9,242 nucleotides of DNA from Elusimicrobiales bacterium. Its GTDB lineage: Bacteria > Elusimicrobiota > Elusimicrobia > Elusimicrobiales > UBA9959. The position numbers and the translations under genes are program-made. Below, piece by piece: positions 1 through 7,708 of this stretch. How positions within the stretch are numbered: the first letter of the stretch is position 1; every line of letters begins with the position of its first letter. The notes under the pieces were generated by a model that did not search any database, was not told where the DNA came from, and was given only the letters and a program-made list of their open reading frames with translations. The DNA lies in contig JANZZP010000040.1 in NCBI GenBank assembly GCA_026419335.1, positions 1-9,242 on the forward strand. The letters are read 5' to 3'.

Positions 1-2253
1 ATTTACTGCAGTTAAATATAAACCTTCAAGCTTATTACATACATACGAAATTAAAAAACCTCTTTTTCTTTCCTTTAAATCAAAAAAATTCTGATTAAAA
101 TTTTTATAATCTTTAAAATTATTCTTCAAATTAAAGATAAAATATATCTGCGAATAAAGATCTAAAGGATAAATTAGACCTAAATCTGAATCAAAAACAT
201 TTCTCTTGTGCTTTAAATTAGAATAGTTATCAGTATAATTTAAAATATCTCCTGAAAATATGAACTTAGTACGATATCGATTGTAAAGATAGGAAACCCT
301 TAAATCGAGATAAGAATAAAAAGCATTATAATTTGTGAAAACAGAAACAGAATGCCTCGATGTATAATCACTTAACTGAAGATAATTAAATATGTACATT
401 CCGCCTGAAGAAGAATACAAAAATGCTGGAAAAAAGAGATCTGTTGAAAATTTTAGTTTATAATCATACACTTTAAAACTATCAACTTTAAATTCTGATT
501 GTTCAAATTCTTTTAAATTTAAAGTATTTTCCCCCTCTATCTTTTTATAATTTAGCAAAATAGGTTTTGACTCATAAACATGAATAGAACCATGCCTAAA
601 ATAAGAAAAATAAATTTTTTCACCATTTACATAAGGGGTAAAAACTCCACCAATAACAGAAGTGTTTTTAAAAAATTTTCCATCAGTATAATAAGAATAA
701 AGATCATATGCACCACCTGATGATGATACTATATAAAAGATAAAATTTTTCTTATCATAATAAAAGTCAGCTACATCAATTAAATCAAAAATCTTATACT
801 TTTTACCATTTTTAACACTACATATTGAATTTTTAATAATATCATCTTTTTCTTCTTCACATATAAATACAACTTCATCATTTGTAATATATTGAGGTAT
901 GGAATCATAATCATCATCATTTGTAAGTTGTTTTGCAGAATTAATATTAAATTCATTTGAATTTAAAACTAAATCAAATTCAGTTTCATATATATCATAA
1001 ACTGAGTTTTTCATTGCTGAAAAAACTATTTTTTTTAAATCAGTCGAAACATTAATCTGACCAATTTCATCCACTCCATTTACAGGTACTTTTCTAAACT
1101 TTCCAGTTCCAATCTCATAAATACATATAAAATCTTTATGATTTTTCCTTCCTGTAAAAAAAAGATAATTTCCATCTTCAGATATTGAAAGATACCTCAC
1201 TGGTAAAACAAATTTAGAATAAGGTATATAATCAAGACCTGTCTTGTTTTTATCTAAAATAATTCTTTTCTTTGTATTCATCTCTTCAATAACTACTGAG
1301 GGATATCCTGTTATAGTAGAAATATAAGCTATAGTAGAGCCAAAAGCAACTGGAGAGACATTAAAAACAGGTATATCATCTACATTTGAAGTAACTAAAT
1401 TTCCGTAAATTGATATTTCATTTAAATTTAATTCTTCTATCTGTTTTAAATATCTTATAGAAAGATATTCTTTAAACTTAGAATCAAATTTGTATATATC
1501 TATTCCTATTAATTTCTGTAAGACAGTATTTATATCATATGAATCACGCCAGAGATATAGCATAAGCCCAGGTTTATCATAACCATATTCTTCTTTCAAA
1601 AATCTAATTGCTTTAGCTCCTGTTTTATAACCAAGGGTTACTTGATGAGGTTTAAGATGTCCAAAACCAAAAAGTTTATCAAGTGACGGAAGTTTCCCAT
1701 CTAAGAAATAATCTCTAACATACATATCTTCTAATGCTATATCCCAATCATCTGTCATATTTTCACTAAGCCCTTCCATCATCCACATGGGATAAAAAAT
1801 AGTTTTCAAAATTTTAGGAGACTCCCACCAACCATCGACAAGAATTGAAAACTGTATTTCATGTCCAAATTCATGATATATAACATACTTTAACCACCTT
1901 TTTGAACCATCAGAATAAACTACAAATCTATCTTTATATGGCTCTGTAAAACCACCAGTACCCTCTCCAACTTCTATAATAGTATTTTGTTGAAAATATT
2001 TTGATGCTGAATAGAAGAAGAATGGAATCCTTTTACTTAGATTTGGATTATACTCTCTTTTACCTTTTTCATATGCATTTTCTAAATATTTCTCAAGATA
2101 ACCAAGCCATCTCGTAGATTCAGTTGTATGATATATATCAAAATGTCTAGTAGAATATATTTTCCAATTATAATCTCTTGTTATAAGCTGAGTTTGAGAA
2201 AATAATCTTTCAAAATTCAAAAAAATTAATATTTTAAAAAATAAAAAAATCAT
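1..2253 (-). CDS. Exported zinc metallopeptidase (peptidase MA-like) with beta-propeller and outer-membrane barrel region, 3' end missing
   Basis: I translated this frame by hand: 751 codons run without a stop to the window edge, so the C-terminus is missing. Residues 1-20 are a hydrophobic signal-like segment ending LFSQ. A gluzincin zinc site follows: HEFGH at 127-131 and EGLSE at 160-164, with E160 the likely third zinc ligand. Residues about 290-560 contain PD40/TolB-like propeller blades (for example SISEDGNYLFFTG at 356-368 and NVSTDLKKIVFSA at 401-413). From about 590 aromatic-rich alternating strands, with LSDYTSRHSVSV at 627-638, resemble the outer-membrane barrel of known peptidase-propeller-barrel proteins. 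Substrate is unknown. The start is the first ATG after an in-frame TAG at 2275-2277; no Shine-Dalgarno is visible. It lies 32 bp beyond the FlgO-like gene. The peptidase call is firm; the barrel rests on sequence pattern alone. Confidence 0.82.
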   Translation of the reverse strand, partial: MIFLFFKILIFLNFERLFSQTQLITRDYNWKIYSTRHFDIYHTTESTRWLGYLEKYLENAYEKGKREYNPNLSKRIPFFFYSASKYFQQNTIIEVGEGTGGFTEPYKDRFVVYSDGSKRWLKYVIYHEFGHEIQFSILVDGWWESPKILKTIFYPMWMMEGLSENMTDDWDIALEDMYVRDYFLDGKLPSLDKLFGFGHLKPHQVTLGYKTGAKAIRFLKEEYGYDKPGLMLYLWRDSYDINTVLQKLIGIDIYKFDSKFKEYLSIRYLKQIEELNLNEISIYGNLVTSNVDDIPVFNVSPVAFGSTIAYISTITGYPSVVIEEMNTKKRIILDKNKTGLDYIPYSKFVLPVRYLSISEDGNYLFFTGRKNHKDFICIYEIGTGKFRKVPVNGVDEIGQINVSTDLKKIVFSAMKNSVYDIYETEFDLVLNSNEFNINSAKQLTNDDDYDSIPQYITNDEVVFICEEEKDDIIKNSICSVKNGKKYKIFDLIDVADFYYDKKNFIFYIVSSSGGAYDLYSYYTDGKFFKNTSVIGGVFTPYVNGEKIYFSYFRHGSIHVYESKPILLNYKKIEGENTLNLKEFEQSEFKVDSFKVYDYKLKFSTDLFFPAFLYSSSGGMYIFNYLQLSDYTSRHSVSVFTNYNAFYSYLDLRVSYLYNRYRTKFIFSGDILNYTDNYSNLKHKRNVFDSDLGLIYPLDLYSQIYFIFNLKNNFKDYKNFNQNFFDLKERKRGFLISYVCNKLEGLYLTAVN

Positions 2254-2279
2254 TACAAAAAAATTAATAAAATACTAAA

Positions 2280-2308
2280 ATGATATCATTTAGTAGTATA
2301 CTCTTCAA
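2280..2308 (-). promoter_or_regulatory. Candidate sigma-70 promoter for the metallopeptidase gene
   Basis: On the minus strand TTGAAG (plus positions 2303-2308) lies exactly 17 bp from TATCAT (2280-2285), matching the consensus at 4 of 6 and 5 of 6 bases. The -35 and spacer lie inside the last codons and stop of the upstream gene. A start about 7 bp past the -10 would leave a leader of roughly 20 nt without a Shine-Dalgarno. Such matches arise by chance in AT-rich DNA, so this is tentative. Confidence 0.35.
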
Positions 2309-3014
2309 GTATATTAAATGAATCATCAGTTACAATAACTTTTTTTAAAGGATCTTGAAAATAAATTTTTAATAATTTATTCTTAACAGTAGGATACTTA
2401 GAACAATCTATAATTTTACAAGAGAACTCAACACAACTAAAAGAATGTTTTGATTCCTCTCTTTCTGAAGCTATCTTTACAAGCTCTGGATATTTACATT
2501 TTTCCGTAGGCTTATAATTAGAAATATCAGAATAATCAAATTTCTTTAATGGATACGACTTTTTATTACCATCCCAAACAGGGACAGTTTCATGAGTTAA
2601 AATAGCTAGAATTTCAAAATTAGGAGCCCTTATTACTCTTGCCCTAACTTCAATAAAATAGTCAATTCTTGAAACACTACCTATTACAAAAACATCTGTA
2701 CCAAGCTCTTTTGTAATTTTATAATAATTGTCTTGAGTAATATCTCCCAAATTCTTAACACCAAAATTTTTAAATTTAAATCCTGCTATCATAGGATCAA
2801 TAATTTTAAGGCTACTGTTTTTTGCCAATGTTTCAACTAATTTCTCAGTAAATATTATTCCATCACGAGGTATTCCATCTGTACTTTCAAAATACATAAT
2901 TGCAACCTTGTTTGAAAAAGAACTAATCACATTTTCATAATCTTTAGCAATTGTTTTAATATCCTGCTGACAAAATAAAACTGATGAAAAAACAAAAAAA
3001 ATACTTTGAATCAT
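2286..3014 (-). CDS. FlgO/CsgG-like secreted envelope protein
   Basis: This is a 242-residue exported protein. Residues 1-15 form a short hydrophobic signal ending LFC before QQ. C15 could be a lipoprotein cysteine, but F at -1 is a poor lipobox, so signal peptidase I cleavage is equally possible. Residues about 35-140 follow the alpha/beta pattern of the FlgO/CsgG/LpoB-like periplasmic domain: KVAIMYFES at 36-44, EKLVETLAKNSSLKIIDP at 57-74, then ELGTDVFVIGSVSRI at 103-117. Proteins of this group act in flagellar outer-ring, curli or cell-wall-synthase assembly; which role applies here cannot be read from sequence. The tail holds four cysteines (173, 194, 199, 204) that could form disulfides in the periplasm. 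The start is set by GGGAGG six bases upstream. It lies between the receiver gene (29-bp gap) and the metallopeptidase gene. Confidence 0.7.
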   Translation of the reverse strand: MIQSIFFVFSSVLFCQQDIKTIAKDYENVISSFSNKVAIMYFESTDGIPRDGIIFTEKLVETLAKNSSLKIIDPMIAGFKFKNFGVKNLGDITQDNYYKITKELGTDVFVIGSVSRIDYFIEVRARVIRAPNFEILAILTHETVPVWDGNKKSYPLKKFDYSDISNYKPTEKCKYPELVKIASEREESKHSFSCVEFSCKIIDCSKYPTVKNKLLKIYFQDPLKKVIVTDDSFNILEEYTTK

Positions 3015-3020
3015 TACTTA

Positions 3021-3026
3021 CCTCCC
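3021..3026 (-). promoter_or_regulatory. Shine-Dalgarno site of the FlgO-like gene
   Basis: GGGAGG on the minus strand, six bases before the ATG at 3012-3014. It fixes the start and shows the gene has its own ribosome entry in the 29-bp gap after the receiver gene. Confidence 0.8.
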
Positions 3027-3043
3027 AAAAATATGTTTAAAAA

Positions 3044-3421
3044 TTATCTTTTGATCATCTCTTTTATCTCCACACAAAGCTTTTCTAAATCAACAGGTTT
3101 TGTAAAATATGATGATGCTCCCATATTTATAGCTTTAATTCTATCAAGCGGTTCAATATACTTTGCAGACATCATAATAACTGGAATTGATGAAAATCTT
3201 GGGTTTTTTTTAATAATATCTAAAAATTCAAAACCATGCATACCCTCTAAATGTATATCAAGAATTATTAAATCTACAGTATTTGAAGATATAAAAATAA
3301 AAGCATCCTTAACATTATTAAAAGTATATATTTCAAATGCATCTAATATCTTTTCTTTTAAACTATCTTTTAATGTATCAATAAAATTTTTATCATCATC
3401 AATTATAAGAATTTTTTTCAT
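3044..3421 (-). CDS. Stand-alone response-regulator receiver (CheY-like)
   Basis: The 125 residues are one receiver domain with no output domain. All key residues are present: acidic pocket D8/D9, phosphoacceptor D55 (LIILD), switch S85 and Y105, and K108 in the YFTKP motif. Such proteins accept phosphate from a histidine kinase and signal by protein contact, acting in the cytoplasm. No kinase or phosphatase partner is in the window. Its ATG overlaps the stop of the phosphoesterase gene by one base (TAATG), with AGGA five bases upstream, so the two are probably translated together. The partner is unknown. The context suggests it belongs to the smc-phosphoesterase transcript rather than to a chemotaxis operon, since no che genes are nearby. 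Confidence 0.93.
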   Translation of the reverse strand: MKKILIIDDDKNFIDTLKDSLKEKILDAFEIYTFNNVKDAFIFISSNTVDLIILDIHLEGMHGFEFLDIIKKNPRFSSIPVIMMSAKYIEPLDRIKAINMGASSYFTKPVDLEKLCVEIKEMIKR

Positions 3422-4158
3422 TAATATCCTACCTCAAGTCTATCAATTAATAGTTGGTGCATACCTTGTTTTTTCATTATTTCCTGTACTTTCTTTATAT
3501 CATAATTTACCCTTATCAGCTCAAACATCATATTTTCTTCATCAAATATACCAAAACTTGCCATAGCATTACCATCCCGAGGTTGTCCTACAGAACCAGG
3601 ATTAATGAAAATTTTATGACATTCCTTAATTTTTATTTTAGCAAATGGCTTTATAAAGTCTCCTTCTATTTTACCTTCGGGGCTAATACAAAAATACATT
3701 GGTATATGTGTATGTCCATAAAATAATATGTCAGTATTTAAAAACTTCAAACTTTCATTACATTGCATCTCACTTAATAAATACTCTTTAAGAGGATTTT
3801 TAGGTGAACCATGTACAGTAGTGTATTTTTTTGTTTCAATTTTTAGTGGAAGTGACTTGAACCATTCTTTTATCTCATCTGTCAACATCTGGTTTGTTAT
3901 TTCAATACTTTTTTTAGCATATTCATTAAACCATCTTACATCAATTCTTTCAGCTATAACTGCATCATGATTGCCCATAACAATTTGAATGTTTTTTAAA
4001 TTTCTTATTTCATTTATACACTCAATTGGTTGAGGTCCATAGCCTATTATATCACCACATATTATATAATTATTAATACCTTTAGAGTTAATATAAAAAA
4101 GAACTGCTTTTAATGCTTCATAATTACCATGTAAATCAGACATAATAGCATATCTCAT
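3421..4158 (-). CDS. Calcineurin-like metallophosphoesterase (Metallophos_2, YfcE/MJ0936 type)
   Basis: The 245-residue protein has the full dimetal phosphoesterase motif set in order: SDLHGN (D8, H10), GDIIGYGP (D36), GNHD (N63, H64), HGSP (H116) and GHTH (H149, H151). The DIIGYGP and HGSPKNPLKEYLL stretches are typical of the group often annotated as ApaH/PP2A-like or YfcE-like phosphatases. The protein has no signal peptide and should be cytoplasmic. Family members hydrolyse phosphodiesters or phosphomonoesters, and the natural substrate is usually unknown, as here. Length is usual for the family and no metal ligand is missing. The ATG overlaps the smc stop by four bases (ATGA), with GGAG seven bases upstream inside smc, so translation is likely coupled to Smc. 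The stop overlaps the receiver start. Confidence 0.93.
   Translation of the reverse strand: MRYAIMSDLHGNYEALKAVLFYINSKGINNYIICGDIIGYGPQPIECINEIRNLKNIQIVMGNHDAVIAERIDVRWFNEYAKKSIEITNQMLTDEIKEWFKSLPLKIETKKYTTVHGSPKNPLKEYLLSEMQCNESLKFLNTDILFYGHTHIPMYFCISPEGKIEGDFIKPFAKIKIKECHKIFINPGSVGQPRDGNAMASFGIFDEENMMFELIRVNYDIKKVQEIMKKQGMHQLLIDRLEVGY
3427..3430 (-). promoter_or_regulatory. Shine-Dalgarno site of the receiver gene, inside the phosphoesterase gene
   Basis: AGGA on the minus strand, five bases before the ATG at 3419-3421, with a second GAGG a little further upstream. It sits within the last codons of the upstream gene next to the TAATG stop/start overlap, the usual arrangement for re-initiation. 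Confidence 0.65.
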
Positions 4159-7100
4159 ATCTTATCTCCAACATTTTCTATCATGTTAATAGCTTTTTTC
4201 AAATCTACTGAAATTATTTTAGATACCCCCATCTCTTCCATTGTTACCCCATAAATTCTATCAGCTACTTCCATAGTTCTTTTATTATGAGTTATAACTA
4301 CAAATTGTGTAGTTGGAGAAAACTCTTTTAGAAGATTGACAAATCTCTCAACATTTGATTCATCAAGCGCAGCATCAACTTCATCCATAACACAAAAAGG
4401 AGATGGATTAACACAAAAGAAACTAAAAAGTAAAGCAATAGCAGTAAGAGATTTTTCTCCTCCTGAAAGTTGAGATATATTTACTAATTTTTTTCCAGGA
4501 GGACAAGCCATAATTTCTATACCACTTTCAAGAATATTATCTGGATCAGTAAAAACAAGATTTGAAGTGCCTCCGTTGAAAAGTGTTGAATAAATTTTCT
4601 TAAAATGCTCATTAACTTTATCAAATGTAGATTTTAAACTTTCTTTAGTTGTTTGATTAATTTTTGAAATTGCCTCTTTCAAATCTTCTCTTGCTTGTTT
4701 TAAATCATTTATCTGTTTCATTTTATCTTCATAGTCTTTCATTAACTCTTCATATTCCATCTGGGCTGCCATGTTAACAGGGCCAATGCTTTCAATTTTC
4801 TTCTTAAGATATTCAACTCTTTTTGGGTCAACCTCATAATCTTTATAGTTATCTTTAACTACATCATAAAATATTCCATATTCCATTTCAAGTTTATTTT
4901 TAAGATCTTCAATTCTTGTTTTGTATGTGTTTACTCTAAGGTCTATCTCATTTTTCTTTTCCATCTTCTCTCTTAAAATCTCATTATTTTCTTTTATAGT
5001 TGTAGACAAATGAGCAAGATAATTCCTTATATTATTAAGTTCAGTTTCAACCTTTGATCTTTCTATCTCAAATTCTCTCATATCATTAAGTAATTCTTCC
5101 CTTTTAATTTTAAGATTATATATATCTTCATCCAATACTTTAACTCTAAATTCCATATCAGATTTTGAGTTAATATACTCAGTTTCTTGTGAAATAATAT
5201 CAGACAACTGTTTCTCAAGAGATTTTAGATTTTCTTCATATGAAATTATTCTTTTATATATAGAATCTTTTTGGTGTTTATTTAGTGTAACTAATTCTTT
5301 TTTATCAATCAAAAGTTTTTCTAATTCTAACCTCTCCTTTTTTAAACCTTCACTAGTATTACGATAATCAGATAAATTATATCTTAACTTTTCCAGCCCA
5401 TTTTTTAGTTCAATTATTTTATTCTCAATTCCAACTTTTTTAGATTCAGATATTTTTATTTCATTATCTATAAAACTGATATTTTCTTGAATATTTTTTC
5501 TTTTTTCATCAATATTATTAATGTTATTTTTAACCACAGCTATTTTTCTATCACAATCATTTATTTGATTTTCTATACTGGAAATATTCGATAAAATAGT
5601 AGAAATTTCTGACTCAAGTTGATAAAGTTTTTGAATATTAGAATTTTTAGTGGCCTTCCTTGTCTCTATTTGACTTTTTATTTCATCTAATTCAGCCCAA
5701 TATGGTTCATTGGAACTCGCTATATCAGTACCTCCACATACCCAAATATCTGACACCACAGTTGTACCATTAATTGTAAAATCTTTTATCAAATAATGTA
5801 GTAAATTCTTAATATTATCTGGAACTTCAAAAAGATCATCTAAAGCAGAATTTAAAGGTGGGAATTGTGGTACATTTGACAAAGACAAAAATCTTGCCCT
5901 TCCTTTTGAATTTTGCTTAAGATATTCTATACATTTGAAAGCCGTATCTCTATCTTTTACAATAACAGAATCTAAAGATTCTCCAAAAATATCTTCAAGA
6001 ACAATCTTTTCTCCCTTAAACTTAATCATATTTCTAAGCACCCCAATAATTCCATCAATTCCACTTTCAATAATAGCTTGGGTACCTGTCCAATAGCTAT
6101 CTTTTTGAGCATCTTTAATTAAAGTATTTAATCTACTTTCCAATGATACAATATCCAAAGAAAGCCTTTCATTTTCAGACTCAAGATTTTTAAATTCATC
6201 TTCAAGATGTTGTTTTCTAACTAAAATTTCAGATAATTCTTTTTGAGCTTGTTCTTTTAATTCATTTAATTTAAACAACTCATTTTCAAATTCTCTTATT
6301 TCATTTAATGTATTTTCTAAATTTTTATATATCTTTTCTCTGTCTTTCGATGCAGATAATATATCTTCGTCAATATGGCTCATCTCAGATTCTAATCTGG
6401 CAAGATTATTTGATATATATATTTCATTTTGATAATATTCAAGAATTTGTTTTTCAATATTAACTATTTTTTCATCGAGCTCTCTTATTTTCATTTCAAG
6501 CTCATTATATTCACTAATTACAGATGAGCTTTTATTTTCAATATTTTGTTGTTCAATATAAAGAGATTCTAATTCGTTTTTTATTTCGTTAATTTTTGGT
6601 TGAATTGAATTTTTAATTTCAGAGTTTTTAGCATGTCTTTCAGTAAGATAATCAAGTCTTGATTTTATCTCTTTTATTAATTCTTCATCGCTAATAATTT
6701 TCCCTTCTATCTGAGATATATTTATTTTTGTCGAAACTATTTTATCAGATATTTCATTATTGATATCAGACTTTTCTAATAATTCCAAATCCTTCTTTGA
6801 TTTTTCTGATTCTAATTGAGATATTTCTAAATTCACATCAGATATTTCTTTAATTATAGGTTCAAGGTTATGATTTTCTTCATCTATTTTAGCATATAAC
6901 TCTGTTATAGATTTAATCGTATATGCTATTTCTATCTCTCTCAACTCCTGCTGACATTTCTGTTGAAGATTAGCTTTTTTAGCATCTTGCTCTAATTTTT
7001 TTATTTGTTGTTCTATTAAAGCAACAGAATTTTCAACTATAGAAAGATCAACAGATACCTTGTCTAATTTAGATAAAGTTTCCTCTCTTTTTGCTTTATA

Positions 7101-7607
7101 TCTTGATATCCCAGCTACCTCTTCAAACACCTCTCTTCTTTCAATTGCATCAGCCAAAAGTATTTCCTCAATCTCTCCTTGGTCAATAATAGCATAACCA
7201 TTAGAACCTATCCCCGTATCTAAAAACATTTCTCTTATATCCTTTAATCTACATGATGTCCTGTTTATAAAATATTCAGATTCTTCATTTCTATAAATTT
7301 TCCTTGTAATCGCAACCTCATCAAAAGCAATAGGTAATTTCCTCTCAACATTATCAAATATAAGCGTAACTTCAGCCAAATTCATCTGCTGCCTTTTAGA
7401 AGTTCCAGCAAAAATAACATCAGTCATAGAAGGCATTCTTAAAGCTTTTCTTGACATCTCTCCTATCGACCATTTTATAGCATCAACTATATTTGATTTT
7501 CCACAACCATTTGGACCAACTATTATATTTATACCAGGATAAAGTTCTATTTTTGTTCTATTGGCAAAAGATTTAAAACCGTAAAGCTCTATATATTTAA
7601 GATACAT
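4155..7607 (-). CDS. smc: Chromosome segregation/condensation ATPase Smc
   Basis: This is a full-length Smc of 1150 residues, within the usual range. The N-terminal ATPase half carries Walker A GPNGCGKS at 31-38 and the Q-loop glutamine at Q143 (IIDQGEIEEIL). A long coiled coil spans about 170-500, the hinge about 505-635, and the returning coiled coil about 640-985. The C-terminal head has signature LSGGEK at 1047-1052, Walker B FCVMDE (D1075, E1076) with D-loop, and H-loop H1107. Smc dimers with ScpA/ScpB extrude DNA loops and help separate sister chromosomes; scpA and scpB are not in this window. The second half of the hinge looks shortened (see findings). AGGAG seven bases upstream fixes the start. 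Unlike the frequent rnc-smc-ftsY order, it is followed by a phosphoesterase and a receiver. Confidence 0.98.
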   Translation of the reverse strand: MYLKYIELYGFKSFANRTKIELYPGINIIVGPNGCGKSNIVDAIKWSIGEMSRKALRMPSMTDVIFAGTSKRQQMNLAEVTLIFDNVERKLPIAFDEVAITRKIYRNEESEYFINRTSCRLKDIREMFLDTGIGSNGYAIIDQGEIEEILLADAIERREVFEEVAGISRYKAKREETLSKLDKVSVDLSIVENSVALIEQQIKKLEQDAKKANLQQKCQQELREIEIAYTIKSITELYAKIDEENHNLEPIIKEISDVNLEISQLESEKSKKDLELLEKSDINNEISDKIVSTKINISQIEGKIISDEELIKEIKSRLDYLTERHAKNSEIKNSIQPKINEIKNELESLYIEQQNIENKSSSVISEYNELEMKIRELDEKIVNIEKQILEYYQNEIYISNNLARLESEMSHIDEDILSASKDREKIYKNLENTLNEIREFENELFKLNELKEQAQKELSEILVRKQHLEDEFKNLESENERLSLDIVSLESRLNTLIKDAQKDSYWTGTQAIIESGIDGIIGVLRNMIKFKGEKIVLEDIFGESLDSVIVKDRDTAFKCIEYLKQNSKGRARFLSLSNVPQFPPLNSALDDLFEVPDNIKNLLHYLIKDFTINGTTVVSDIWVCGGTDIASSNEPYWAELDEIKSQIETRKATKNSNIQKLYQLESEISTILSNISSIENQINDCDRKIAVVKNNINNIDEKRKNIQENISFIDNEIKISESKKVGIENKIIELKNGLEKLRYNLSDYRNTSEGLKKERLELEKLLIDKKELVTLNKHQKDSIYKRIISYEENLKSLEKQLSDIISQETEYINSKSDMEFRVKVLDEDIYNLKIKREELLNDMREFEIERSKVETELNNIRNYLAHLSTTIKENNEILREKMEKKNEIDLRVNTYKTRIEDLKNKLEMEYGIFYDVVKDNYKDYEVDPKRVEYLKKKIESIGPVNMAAQMEYEELMKDYEDKMKQINDLKQAREDLKEAISKINQTTKESLKSTFDKVNEHFKKIYSTLFNGGTSNLVFTDPDNILESGIEIMACPPGKKLVNISQLSGGEKSLTAIALLFSFFCVNPSPFCVMDEVDAALDESNVERFVNLLKEFSPTTQFVVITHNKRTMEVADRIYGVTMEEMGVSKIISVDLKKAINMIENVGDKI
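4166..4169 (-). promoter_or_regulatory. Shine-Dalgarno site of the phosphoesterase gene, inside smc
   Basis: GGAG on the minus strand, seven bases before the ATG at 4156-4158, lying in the final codons of smc. Together with the ATGA overlap it supports coupled translation. Confidence 0.7.
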
Positions 7608-7614
7608 TTATAAA

Positions 7615-7619
7615 CTCCT
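7615..7619 (-). promoter_or_regulatory. Shine-Dalgarno site of smc
   Basis: AGGAG on the minus strand, seven bases before the ATG at 7605-7607. It decides the start, and no in-frame upstream alternative is needed. Confidence 0.85.
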
Positions 7620-7651
7620 GAACATAACATATATTCTATATATTTCTATAC

Positions 7652-7671
7652 TATAAAATTATATAAAATTA
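7652..7671. repeat. Exact 10-bp tandem duplication (TATAAAATTA x2)
   Basis: TATAAAATTA occurs twice head to tail with no mismatch, in the smc upstream gap. Looser 10-bp spacing of CTATA continues to the left (7636, 7646). The period equals one DNA turn, which would place the AT-rich segments on the same helix face. The low complexity of the DNA makes chance duplication possible. Confidence 0.6.
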
Positions 7672-7703
7672 TAAATTACATAAGTTAAAAAATATTTTTC
7701 CAG
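7652..7703 (-). promoter_or_regulatory. Putative promoter region of smc with two TATAAT boxes in a 10-bp tandem repeat
   Basis: The 101-bp gap upstream of smc contains two perfect TATAAT hexamers on the minus strand (plus positions 7668-7673 and 7658-7663), exactly 10 bp apart because they lie on a tandem repeat of TATAAAATTA (7652-7661 and 7662-7671). Possible -35 boxes are weak: TTAACT (7683-7688) is 19 bp from the nearer box, and CTGGAA (7698-7703) is 17 bp from a TGTAAT. smc therefore probably has its own promoter, but I cannot say which hexamer pair is used. Confidence 0.4.
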
Positions 7704-7708
7704 TTTTA

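Noticed and set aside
2278..2291. 14-bp perfect palindrome AAATGATATCATTT across the stop of the FlgO-like gene, considered as a terminator
   Set aside because: A stem with almost no G/C and no loop would be too weak; the following T-rich stretch is ordinary for this DNA and contains the likely promoter instead.
3006..3566. Open frame of 186 codons on the plus strand
   Set aside because: It lies antisense to the receiver and phosphoesterase genes, whose conserved motifs are complete; its product has no recognisable domain and no Shine-Dalgarno precedes it.
3454..3970. Two plus-strand open frames (3454-3726 and 3728-3970)
   Set aside because: Both are antisense to the phosphoesterase gene, lack ribosome sites and have composition explained by the opposite strand.
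7688..7699. AAAAATATTTTT palindrome between the DUF2905 gene and smc, considered as a terminator
   Set aside because: It is AT-only with no stable stem, and such runs recur throughout the window.
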